Positions 36,796 to 44,134 of a stretch of DNA of 64,000 nucleotides are shown here, in pieces. The position numbers and the translations under genes were made by a program. Origin of the DNA: Hyphomicrobiales bacterium. GTDB taxonomy: Bacteria; Pseudomonadota; Alphaproteobacteria; Rhizobiales; Xanthobacteraceae. The stretch is from assembly GCA_003169835.1 (NCBI GenBank), contig PNAI01000018.1, positions 112,690-176,689 of the forward strand, in the 5' to 3' direction. A model generated the notes under the pieces. The model was not told the DNA's origin, searched no databases, and saw only the letters and a program-made list of their open reading frames with translations. The stretch's first letter is position 1. Each line of letters begins with the position of its first letter.

Positions 36796-37371
36796 TTATC
36801 CGGCCGCTTCCACCGCGCGGCGCACGCGATCCTTGATCTCGACGCCGTCGCGTATCGGCAGTACGCGCGGCGGATCGTCCGCCGCGATCGCGACGCGCGC
36901 GAACAATGTGCGATCGCACGTGCCGATGAGCCCGGCCAGTTCGCGCAATCCCGCCTCGTCCTGTACATCGAGAATGCGCTCGATCCCACAGCCGCGCGCG
37001 ACCTCAAGCAGATCGACGCCGCCTCGCGTATGGCTCGCTTGCATTCCGGTCTCGCCATAGTAGCCGTTGTCGAACACGACGATGGCCAGATTTGCCGGCT
37101 GCTGCACGCCGACGGTCGCGAGACTTCCCATTCCCATCAGCATCTCGCCATCGCCCGTGATGACCGCAACACGCAGCTTCGGTTGCGCAAGCGCCAAGCC
37201 CAGACCGATCATCACCGCGCCGCCCATCGCACCCCAAAGATAAAAATTGCGATCGTCGTCGCCGGCCGCCACCGCATCCCAGGTGGTCGAGCCTAAACCC
37301 GGCACAAGAAAGAGATCGTCCCGCCGGTTAGCGAGCAGCGTTGCCATGGCCGCGCGGCGCTCCAACATCAT
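36796..37371 (-). CDS. TPP-binding decarboxylase subunit, sulfopyruvate decarboxylase beta (ComE)-like
   Basis: 191 residues from ATG 37371, overlapping the alpha-subunit stop. It holds the TPP pyrophosphate/Mg site AVITGDGEMLMGMGSLATVG followed by FDNGYYGETGMQ, the GDG-x(~25)-N signature. NFYLWGAMGGAVMIGLGLAL is also typical of ComE and phosphonopyruvate decarboxylase halves. It pairs with the upstream subunit to decarboxylate a 2-oxoacid. ComDE proper makes sulfoacetaldehyde for coenzyme M, which is not expected here, so a different 2-oxoacid is likely. Confidence 0.83.
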   Translation of the reverse strand: MMLERRAAMATLLANRRDDLFLVPGLGSTTWDAVAAGDDDRNFYLWGAMGGAVMIGLGLALAQPKLRVAVITGDGEMLMGMGSLATVGVQQPANLAIVVFDNGYYGETGMQASHTRGGVDLLEVARGCGIERILDVQDEAGLRELAGLIGTCDRTLFARVAIAADDPPRVLPIRDGVEIKDRVRRAVEAAG

Positions 37372-37940
37372 TTTACCCACACTTTGGCGCCGATGAGCTT
37401 TTGTGAGAGCAGCACGGCACATGCGCGATCGTCGCCGAAGGCAAGTTGAACCGCCGCTTGCACAGTGTCGGCCACTTTCTCCGGTGTCTCGACGCGCGAG
37501 ACATGCGCGTCACAGAGTTTGAGCGTCGGCTCGACGATCGAACCCATCGGCACCTGCCAAGGATTGAACTCCTCCCACTCTCCGCGCATCGTCACGAGCA
37601 TGAGCATCGGAAAGCGGCACGTGCGGATCAACGAAAGCATATTGATGCAATTGCCGACGCCGCTGGACTGCATCAACAGCGCCGCGCGCTGCCCGCCGAG
37701 CCAAGCGCCGGCTGCAAGCGCAATCCCCTCCTCTTCAGTGGTGAGCACAACGTCGAGGATATCCGGATCGGCCTTGCAGCGTTCGATCAGGCGCGCGTGG
37801 CCGGCGTCCGGCACATAGCCGACCTGCCTGATACCTGAGGTTTTCAGCACCTCGAACAGGCGGTCCGGCCAACCGATTTCGGATTTCAACGGCGCAGTCA
37901 AAGAATTCTCCCTGCCGAATCCATACCCGGCCGCATTCAC
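37368..37940 (-). CDS. TPP-binding decarboxylase subunit, sulfopyruvate decarboxylase alpha (ComD)-like
   Basis: 190 residues from a GTG at 37940 that overlaps the upstream stop. A TTG at 37901 (177 residues) has a better ribosome site, GGGAG six bases before it, and may be the true start. GYVPDAGHARLIERC and VVLTTEEEGIALAAGAWLGG give the conserved glutamate that activates TPP. ALLMQSSGVGNCINML is typical of ComD-type halves. It forms the split TPP enzyme with the next gene. The 4-bp overlaps on both sides show that the VOC, alpha and beta genes are translated as one coupled operon. Confidence 0.82.
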   Translation of the reverse strand: MNAAGYGFGRENSLTAPLKSEIGWPDRLFEVLKTSGIRQVGYVPDAGHARLIERCKADPDILDVVLTTEEEGIALAAGAWLGGQRAALLMQSSGVGNCINMLSLIRTCRFPMLMLVTMRGEWEEFNPWQVPMGSIVEPTLKLCDAHVSRVETPEKVADTVQAAVQLAFGDDRACAVLLSQKLIGAKVWVK

Positions 37941-38866
37941 GCGCGCCAGGGCAAGTCTGCGACCTGTTCGACGAACAGCCATGCGCCAACGCCGAGCTCC
38001 GCAGGAAATTTCGCGACCAGTGCCGTGCCGATGCGGCGCGCGGGGATGTGTCCTTGCCGCAATATCGCCTCGGTCTTTTCAAGCGACGGCATGGCAATGC
38101 CATAGGCCCCCATGAACGGCAGACTCGGCACGTTCACCTCAGGCAGCAACTCAGTGAAAGTCTTTGCACTCACGAATTGCACCATGCCGCGGTCGAGCAC
38201 CACCGCGCGGCCAAATTGCGTCGATGAACTTTTACGACCCAAGAATCGTTCGAACCGCTCCGCCGCCTCTGCCACATCGGCAACCACAATCAGAACATCG
38301 ATGAGACCCGTCGCACCATTGCGATGCGTGAGCCAACGTCGCTGCCATACCGTGTCTTCGGTCCGATGCGTGAGAATCTGGATGCGGCCTTCCGCCATCT
38401 CGCCGCGCTCAAGGCGCGCCACCGTGAAGGCGGCAATTCCAGCGCCGGTTTCCGTCTCGACCGGACGCTGAAACTGCACCAGCGGCCGCATACGGAATCC
38501 GGCAGCAGCCAACCGTGCATGCGCGCGCTCGGCATCGGTCACGGAAAAAGCAATGAGATGCACACCGGCATGACCCGCGAGCGCCGCTTCAAACTCACGC
38601 CCCAGCACTGTATCGGCGGTCTTGAACAGCACTTCGACATAGCCGCGCGCGAACATGACGGTGACGTTACCGGTGCCGATCGGCGCGCCAGTTGGATCGA
38701 CCTGCATTGAGACCGGTGTCGGCGCAAACCCCGCGCGCTCGAGCGCCCGGCTCGCCGCTTGCGGCTCGCGCACGAAATGCCCGACATGGTCGAGGAAGAT
38801 TTCCTCGCCCTGCGGGAGCCGGCGATCCGCGTCGGTTGTCGTGACAGGTGGCGGCAAAGAAGGCAT
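37937..38866 (-). CDS. VOC superfamily protein (glyoxalase-like)
   Basis: 309 residues from ATG 38866. Two VOC modules are visible: EIFLDHVGHFVREPQAASRA at the start and GLIDVLIVVADVAEAAERFE about 160 residues later. VHLIAFSVTDAERAHARLAA and metal-site-like His/Glu positions lie between them. Members include glyoxalases, extradiol dioxygenases and epimerases, so the activity cannot be named. It is the first gene of the VOC-TPP enzyme operon and could prepare or protect the 2-oxoacid or aldehyde handled by the decarboxylase; that is inference. Divergent from the TctC-like gene at 38939. Confidence 0.75.
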   Translation of the reverse strand: MPSLPPPVTTTDADRRLPQGEEIFLDHVGHFVREPQAASRALERAGFAPTPVSMQVDPTGAPIGTGNVTVMFARGYVEVLFKTADTVLGREFEAALAGHAGVHLIAFSVTDAERAHARLAAAGFRMRPLVQFQRPVETETGAGIAAFTVARLERGEMAEGRIQILTHRTEDTVWQRRWLTHRNGATGLIDVLIVVADVAEAAERFERFLGRKSSSTQFGRAVVLDRGMVQFVSAKTFTELLPEVNVPSLPFMGAYGIAMPSLEKTEAILRQGHIPARRIGTALVAKFPAELGVGAWLFVEQVADLPWRA

Positions 38867-38938
38867 TTCCGTAGATTCGATCAATTTGCTAGACCCTATC
38901 GGTCCGGCCCCCAAACAGGCAAACCGTAAGCAAACCAC

Positions 38939-39919
38939 ATGAACCGTCGAAACCTGCTCAAAACCGCGCTGGCCTCCCTCTCGGCCGCCGCCTGGCCGCT
39001 TTCCGCCGCCCGCGCCTACCCCGATCGCACCATCCGGCTGATCGTTCCATTCTCGCCGGGCGGCGCCACCGACGTCGCCGCGCGGCTCTGGGCCGAGAAG
39101 ATGAAGCCGCATCTCGGCACAATAGTCATCGAGAACAAGGGCGGCGGCGGTGGCGCGATCGGCGCTGCGGAAGTGGCGCGTTCCACGCCCGACGGCCACA
39201 CTTTCGTGTTCGGCAACACCAGCACACAGGTGCTGATCCCGACCATCATGGCCAAACCGCCCTACGACGCGATCAAGGACTTTGCTGGCGTATATATCGT
39301 TTGCGTCTCACCAACCTCGATCGTCGTGCACGAGTCGGTGCCCGCGCGCACGCTGCAGGAGCTGATCGCCTACGCGAAAGCCAATCCGACCAAGCTGTCC
39401 TACGGCTCCGCTGGTGCCGGTACGATGACAAACCTCTCCGGCGAACTGTTCAAGCAGCTCATCGGCGTACCGGAGATCACGCACATTCCTTACAAGGGCT
39501 CGGCGCCCGGCGTCGGCGATCTCGCCAGCGGACACATCCCGATGATGACACCCAACGTCGGCGGCCCACTGCTCGAATTCCACCGCATGGGCAGAGTACG
39601 AATCCTCGCGATCGCATCGACCCAGCGCATCAAGGCGGCGCCTGACATCCCGACCGCGATCGAGGCCGGCTTGCCCGGCATGGTGGCGGCAAATTTTAAC
39701 GGCCTGTTCGCACCGGCCGGCGTGCCGCGGCCGATCCTCGATCAGATCACGCAGCAGACACGGGCGATCATGGCCGACGACGAGGTGCAGAAGGCGCTTA
39801 TCCGCTCCGGCTTCGAGCCGGTCCTCGATTCAGGGCCCGACGAAACCAATAAAATTGTCGCGAGCGAAATCGCGCGCTGGACACCGATCATCAAGACGAC
39901 CGGCTTCAAGATGGAATAA
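38939..39919 (+). CDS. Tripartite tricarboxylate transporter receptor (Bug/TctC family)
   Basis: 326 residues. The signal peptide MNRRNLLKTALASLSAAAWP ends near ARAYP, followed by TIRLIVPFSPGGATDVAARL, the Bug-family opening with its ligand-binding PFxPGG loop. SYGSAGAGTMTNLSGELFK and HIPYKGSAPGVGDLASGHI are family motifs. It should bind a carboxylate in the periplasm. No TctA or TctB gene is present, as is common for the expanded Bug families of Rhizobiales and Burkholderiales. Convergent with the acyl-CoA ligase gene, 1 bp apart. Confidence 0.9.
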   Translation: MNRRNLLKTALASLSAAAWPLSAARAYPDRTIRLIVPFSPGGATDVAARLWAEKMKPHLGTIVIENKGGGGGAIGAAEVARSTPDGHTFVFGNTSTQVLIPTIMAKPPYDAIKDFAGVYIVCVSPTSIVVHESVPARTLQELIAYAKANPTKLSYGSAGAGTMTNLSGELFKQLIGVPEITHIPYKGSAPGVGDLASGHIPMMTPNVGGPLLEFHRMGRVRILAIASTQRIKAAPDIPTAIEAGLPGMVAANFNGLFAPAGVPRPILDQITQQTRAIMADDEVQKALIRSGFEPVLDSGPDETNKIVASEIARWTPIIKTTGFKME

Positions 39920-39920
39920 T

Positions 39921-41633
39921 TCACCTCTCCCCGATTGAGAGGAGACGCTCCGTCGCCATCCGCTTCAGCGCCACGCGATCCACCTTGTTCGTGGAAGCAA
40001 GTGGCAATTCATCCACGAACCACACAAAGCGCGGGTGCTGATAAGCCGGCGCATTGGCAAGCGCGAATTGCTTGATGTCATCTTCACTCGGCGCGTGCCC
40101 CGCTTTGCGGATGACAAACGCGACCGGCTTCTGCCCCTTGATCTCGTCGTCGATCGGCACAACGGCCGCCTGCGCCACGTCGGGATGCCGCTCCAGCATG
40201 CGCTCAACATCCGCCGGGTAAATATTCTCACCGCCCGACACGAACATGTCGTCAGTGCGGCCGACAAAATAATGAAAGCCGTTCTCGTCGCACCGGAAAA
40301 CATCGCCGGTAATGTAAAAGCCGTCGGCGGTGATCGGCGTCGGCACATCGGGCCGGTTATGATAGCCGATCATCACGGCGGGACATTTCATCTCCAGCAC
40401 ACCCTGCGCGGCATTACGATCGTCGCCATCCACCAGCCGCAGTTGCACCTTGGGATGTGGATAACCCACCGACAACTCCGGCTGCGGCAAGCCTTTCGGA
40501 TGCGGCCCGAACACCACCGGCCCGGCCTCGGTCGTACCATACGCATTGGTGACCGCCGCCTGCGGCAGCGTGCGCCTGATGCCCGCCATCAAGCTTGCGC
40601 TCACCGGCGCCGATCCCATGCGCACCGACTTGACGCTCGAAAGATCGTTGCGCGCAAGCACATCGATTTCGCGCAGCATCATGGCGATCATCGGCGGCAC
40701 CGCTGTAAGCCACGTCACGTGATAGCGTCCGATCGCCTCGATATAGGCGCGCGCGATAAACTGCGGCAGCAGCACGATCGTTGCGTGCGCGGCGCAAGCA
40801 AGTTTTGAGAGCGCGAGTGCATTCATATGATAGAGCGGCGCTGCGACCAGATAGCGCTGCCCAGATAAATCCTGTCCCTCGAGCCGCGTCTCCACCACCC
40901 AGATGTGACTCTGATGCGAGAGCACGACGCCTTTGGGCGTGCCAGTCGAGCCCGACGTGTAGAGAAACATCGCCGGTTCGTTGCCCGTTGCAACAATAGT
41001 TTCGAATTCACCAAGCTCAAGAAATTCATCAAAACTTTCGACGCTGATAGGTTTCTTCACCTCCCCCTGGAGGGGGGAGGTCGACGCGCGGAGTGCGTCG
41101 GGTGGGGGTGATCTGCCGACCTCGCCGTTCACCCCACCCCGGCTCGCTACGCTCCAAAGCCGATGCTTTGCATCGGCGTTCTTCACGTCAAGAACGGCAG
41201 CCGAAGGCCGCCTGCGCCCTCCCCCTCCAGGGGAGGGTGAGAGGGTGCCAAAACAGATCGTCGGAAGTTCGGAGGGACAATCCGCCCGGCGCTTAGCATC
41301 GCAGAACACGAACTTCGCGCCCGAGTCCGCGAGAATGAAATGGATCGTCTGGCGGGGAAAACGATAATTCACCGGCACCGCGACAAAGCCCGCGCGCATG
41401 ATGCCGTAATAAGCCGCCAGATATTCGGCCCGGTTGGCGGAAAGTATCGCCACGCGATCTCCCCGCTTGAGCCCGCGCGCGGTCAGCGCACGCGCCATAC
41501 CCATCGCCATCGCATCAAGCTGTGCGTAGGTGAATTCTCGCGGCACCGTCTCGCCGCCCAGATCGACGATCGCAGCTTTGTTAAGATCGCGGTCGCGCCG
41601 GATCAGATCGCCGAGATTCTCGAATGCAGCCAT
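39921..41633 (-). CDS. Acyl-CoA synthetase (AMP-forming) with in-frame palindromic-element insertion
   Basis: 570 residues; relatives are about 500. The ANL motifs are YTSGSTGTPKGVVLSHQ (A3) near residue 225, NAYGTTEAGPV near 355, YITGDVFRCDENGFHYFVGR (A7/A8) near 440, and the C-terminal lysine in STNKVDRVALKR near 555. It would activate an aromatic or aliphatic acid to its CoA thioester. Residues about 129-195 do not belong to the family: they are encoded by a C/G-rich palindromic repeat (about 41050-41250) that kept the frame open. The insertion is between the N-terminal subdomain and A3. Last gene of the operon starting at 44024. Confidence 0.87.
   Translation of the reverse strand: MAAFENLGDLIRRDRDLNKAAIVDLGGETVPREFTYAQLDAMAMGMARALTARGLKRGDRVAILSANRAEYLAAYYGIMRAGFVAVPVNYRFPRQTIHFILADSGAKFVFCDAKRRADCPSELPTICFGTLSPSPGGGGRRRPSAAVLDVKNADAKHRLWSVASRGGVNGEVGRSPPPDALRASTSPLQGEVKKPISVESFDEFLELGEFETIVATGNEPAMFLYTSGSTGTPKGVVLSHQSHIWVVETRLEGQDLSGQRYLVAAPLYHMNALALSKLACAAHATIVLLPQFIARAYIEAIGRYHVTWLTAVPPMIAMMLREIDVLARNDLSSVKSVRMGSAPVSASLMAGIRRTLPQAAVTNAYGTTEAGPVVFGPHPKGLPQPELSVGYPHPKVQLRLVDGDDRNAAQGVLEMKCPAVMIGYHNRPDVPTPITADGFYITGDVFRCDENGFHYFVGRTDDMFVSGGENIYPADVERMLERHPDVAQAAVVPIDDEIKGQKPVAFVIRKAGHAPSEDDIKQFALANAPAYQHPRFVWFVDELPLASTNKVDRVALKRMATERLLSIGER
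41050..41250. repeat. Palindromic intergenic-type element inserted inside the acyl-CoA ligase gene
   Basis: About 200 bp with a C-run/G-run hairpin at each end: CCTCCCCCTGGAGGGGGGAGG (near 41060-41080, with CCTCCCC and GGGGAGG arms) and CCCTCCCC-CTCCA-GGGGAGGG (near 41218-41238). The internal part has GACGCGCGGAGTGCGTC and GCCGATGCTTTGCATCGGC stem-loops. Elements of this make-up are usual between genes in Bradyrhizobium and relatives. Here it is translated into a Pro/Gly/Arg-rich segment with no resemblance to ANL enzymes. The element is divisible by three and has no stop in the ligase frame. Confidence 0.72.
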
Positions 41634-42569
41634 CTATGGATTGAGTGAGCCGATGTACGCCGAAAGCCCGATCATGTCGTCATCGTCCAGCTTGACGACC
41701 ACTTGCTTCATTAACTCGACCCATGGCCCCGTGCGCTTGCCAGTCTTCATGTCGTTGAGTTGGCGAAACATGTAGGTCGCCGGCCGTCCCGAGATGCCCG
41801 GCACCTCACCCAGGCCCCTCAGATTGGGGCCGTGACAGATGGCGCAAGCGACTGTCTCACCATTGCCGCCGGTCGCTAACCGCGCGCCCCTAGCGATGCT
41901 GCCGGCTGGCACGTAATCAATGAAACCGGATTTCGGATCACGCATCTTCGCCCTCGCCTCGTCCTGCGGGAGCACGATGATCCGTTTGCCGATCGGTTCG
42001 GTGCCGCCACCAGCAACTGCAAACCGCATGGCACCCGCGCCGAGGTAGCTTTTGGCAACGGTCGCCGTCTCAACGACCTTGTTGTAGCCTGCGCTCGGCT
42101 TGAGCACGGCGAAATAATCAGCGGAGGCCTTCACCTCCGCATCGGAGAGCACCTTCGCCATCGCAATCATCACGCCCGCACGAACGTTGTTGCGCTCGCC
42201 GTTCTTGAATGCCGCCATCTGCCGGATGATGTAATTCGCGGGCAAACCCGCGAGGCTCGAAGATTCGGGATGGCCGTCACCCGACGGCAGGTGGCATTGC
42301 GCACAGGCACGGCCCGCCGGCTTCGGCCCGCCGCGCGCGACGATCTCCGGCATGGGCGGATGCGCGTCGGGGAACCAGTCGGGCGGATTATATGGATCGT
42401 CGATCTGCGCCTGTGTGTATTGTTTGCTGCTGCCCGGAACCTGCTTTTGCACCACGTTATCGTGCGGTTCCGGCTTAGGCGTGACCGGATAGGCCCAATC
42501 CGGATTGTCTGCTGCGAGCGCAACGCCCGACAGCATTACCAGCGCCAGCGCGCCGCTCAATCTTTTCAT
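41634..42569 (-). CDS. Diheme c-type cytochrome
   Basis: 311 residues from ATG 42569, with GGGGA upstream. The signal peptide ends VALAAD (about residue 20). Two heme-attachment sites are seen, CAQCH (about residue 90) and CAICH (about 233), with methionine-rich segments such as FRQLNDMKTGKRTGPWVEL as axial-ligand candidates. It is a periplasmic electron carrier or dehydrogenase partner of the cytochrome c553/c4-like group. It lies between the thioesterase and ligase genes in one operon, so it may take electrons from an oxidation step in the same pathway. Confidence 0.86.
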   Translation of the reverse strand: MKRLSGALALVMLSGVALAADNPDWAYPVTPKPEPHDNVVQKQVPGSSKQYTQAQIDDPYNPPDWFPDAHPPMPEIVARGGPKPAGRACAQCHLPSGDGHPESSSLAGLPANYIIRQMAAFKNGERNNVRAGVMIAMAKVLSDAEVKASADYFAVLKPSAGYNKVVETATVAKSYLGAGAMRFAVAGGGTEPIGKRIIVLPQDEARAKMRDPKSGFIDYVPAGSIARGARLATGGNGETVACAICHGPNLRGLGEVPGISGRPATYMFRQLNDMKTGKRTGPWVELMKQVVVKLDDDDMIGLSAYIGSLNP

Positions 42570-42585
42570 GAAAATTTCCCCGTTA

Positions 42586-43011
42586 TCAGGTTTTCGGCGG
42601 CGCAGTGTAGTAGGTGCCACGGCCGCTGGCGAGCAGCTTACCCTGCGCGTCGAACACTTGCGCCTCGGCGGTCGAAAACTGCCCGCCCATGCGCACGATC
42701 TTGCCCTTGATCGTCAGATCGCCCGGCATCGCCACCGCGTGATAATCGACGCGCATATCGATGGTCGGCACGCCACGCCCGGTCTTACGGACCATCGCCC
42801 AGTCGGCGCCCAGATCGATCAGCGCTGCGAGAATACCGCCGTGCGTGAAGCGCCGCTCCGTATTGACCACCCATTCCTCGCGCCATTTAGCTTTGATCTC
42901 GATGCCGTCGTCGTGCACCGCAATCACCTGCAAACCGAGCCATTTGTGATACGGCGCGCGGGTGACGATCTCCTGCACCTGTTCCAGTGTCATCGTTGCA
43001 GCGTCACTCAT
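42586..43011 (-). CDS. PaaI-type hot-dog acyl-CoA thioesterase
   Basis: 141 residues. The hot-dog fold signature is VVNTERRFTHGGILAALIDL, with the HGG...D catalytic segment (His-Gly-Gly and Asp about seven residues later), followed by VPTIDMRVDYHAVAMPGDL and IKGKIVRMGGQFSTAEAQV. PaaI-type enzymes hydrolyse aromatic or hydroxylated acyl-CoAs and often rescue stalled CoA. Its start overlaps the end of the oxidoreductase gene upstream (ATGA), and the cytochrome follows 16 bp later. The presence of both a thioesterase and a CoA ligase in one operon fits CoA-thioester catabolism. Confidence 0.85.
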   Translation of the reverse strand: MSDAATMTLEQVQEIVTRAPYHKWLGLQVIAVHDDGIEIKAKWREEWVVNTERRFTHGGILAALIDLGADWAMVRKTGRGVPTIDMRVDYHAVAMPGDLTIKGKIVRMGGQFSTAEAQVFDAQGKLLASGRGTYYTAPPKT

Positions 43012-44024
43012 GGCGTCACCACCACTTTTCCGATCACTTCACGGTCCTGGATGAGCCGCAAACCTTCGCTCGCCTGTTCCAGCGGCACCACCTTGTCGAT
43101 CACCGGCGCGATCTGCTTTTTCTGAATCATCGTCATCAGACCAGCGAGGTCTTCGTCGTAGAAACTGTTCGAACCCTTGATCTCGATCTCGAAACTCCAG
43201 ACATAGCGTAGATCTTCTTTCGGATCGTAGCCCGCAGTTGCGCCGCAAACCAAAAGCTTGCCGCCGCGCTTGAGGCATCTCAACGACGGCACCCAGGTGT
43301 CGCCGCCGGTGAAGTTCACGACCACATCCACCCCACCTTCGTAAGAGCGCCGATGCGGCTTGCCGTATTTTTCAATCGCCCACTTCGACCAATCGGTCTT
43401 CGTGTAATCGATCACCTCGTCGGCGCCCATTTCTTTGAGCCGCCGTAGTTTCTCATCGCTTGAGGCGCACGCGATGACTTCCGCGCCGAGCAGCTTTGCG
43501 AGGATCACGCAGCCGGTGCCCACCCCACCGCTCGCGCCGAGCACGAGCACGCGATCACCCTTTTTCACGGTCTTGTGAGTGATCAGCATGCGATGCGCGG
43601 TGCCATAGGCAACCGGCAGCGAAGCCGCCTGCTCGAACGTCACACCGTCGGGCATGACGACAAGCTGGTCCGCCGCGACCAGACAATATTCCGCCATCCC
43701 GCCGTCGAGCATCTCGCCCATCAGGCCTTTCTTCTTGTTGACCGGATTGACCAGCACGCGGTCGCCGACTTTCCAGCGCGCCACGCCCGCGCCGACCTCG
43801 GTGATCTCGCCCGCCATGTCGAGCCCGATGATGACCGGCAGCGGCACCTTGATCCCGGGCATTCCCTTGACCGTGAACACATCGTGGTAGTTGAACGAGG
43901 ACGCCCGCACCCGGATGACCACATGGCCTTCGACGGCGCGCGGCTTCGGATAATCGGATACCACCGTCAGATCGTCGAGCTTGCCGTGTTGCTTGAGAAC
44001 CAACGCCTTCATGGTCGCGCTCAC
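43008..44024 (-). CDS. Zinc-type / quinone-oxidoreductase-like MDR dehydrogenase
   Basis: 338 residues from a GTG at 44024. That start is preferred over the ATG 12 bp later because AAGGAG lies eight bases before it. The GroES-like half has SSFNYHDVFTVKGMPGIKVP and VIIGLDMAGEITEVG. The nucleotide-binding half has VLVLGASGGVGTGCVILAKL and DEVIDYTKTDWSKWA. The cysteine ligands of the structural zinc site are absent, so this is closer to quinone/crotonyl-CoA-reductase MDRs than to classical zinc ADHs. It would reduce an enone or enoyl intermediate. First gene of the leftward operon, divergent from ubiD. Confidence 0.84.
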   Translation of the reverse strand: MSATMKALVLKQHGKLDDLTVVSDYPKPRAVEGHVVIRVRASSFNYHDVFTVKGMPGIKVPLPVIIGLDMAGEITEVGAGVARWKVGDRVLVNPVNKKKGLMGEMLDGGMAEYCLVAADQLVVMPDGVTFEQAASLPVAYGTAHRMLITHKTVKKGDRVLVLGASGGVGTGCVILAKLLGAEVIACASSDEKLRRLKEMGADEVIDYTKTDWSKWAIEKYGKPHRRSYEGGVDVVVNFTGGDTWVPSLRCLKRGGKLLVCGATAGYDPKEDLRYVWSFEIEIKGSNSFYDEDLAGLMTMIQKKQIAPVIDKVVPLEQASEGLRLIQDREVIGKVVVTP

Positions 44025-44134
44025 GCCGCTGCTCCTTATCGTTACCGCCTGGATTGCTGTGGGCTTCCGGTCTAAGTAGCTTAAGGCGGGCTCGCCAACA
44101 ACCCGGCGGCGGCCGAGTGGATTTGGGATAGGCG
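44025..44134. promoter_or_regulatory. Divergent promoter region between the MDR operon and the first ubiD operon
   Basis: 110 bp between two outward-reading operons of related catabolic content. No clear operator half-sites stand out; no regulator gene is adjacent. Confidence 0.4.
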
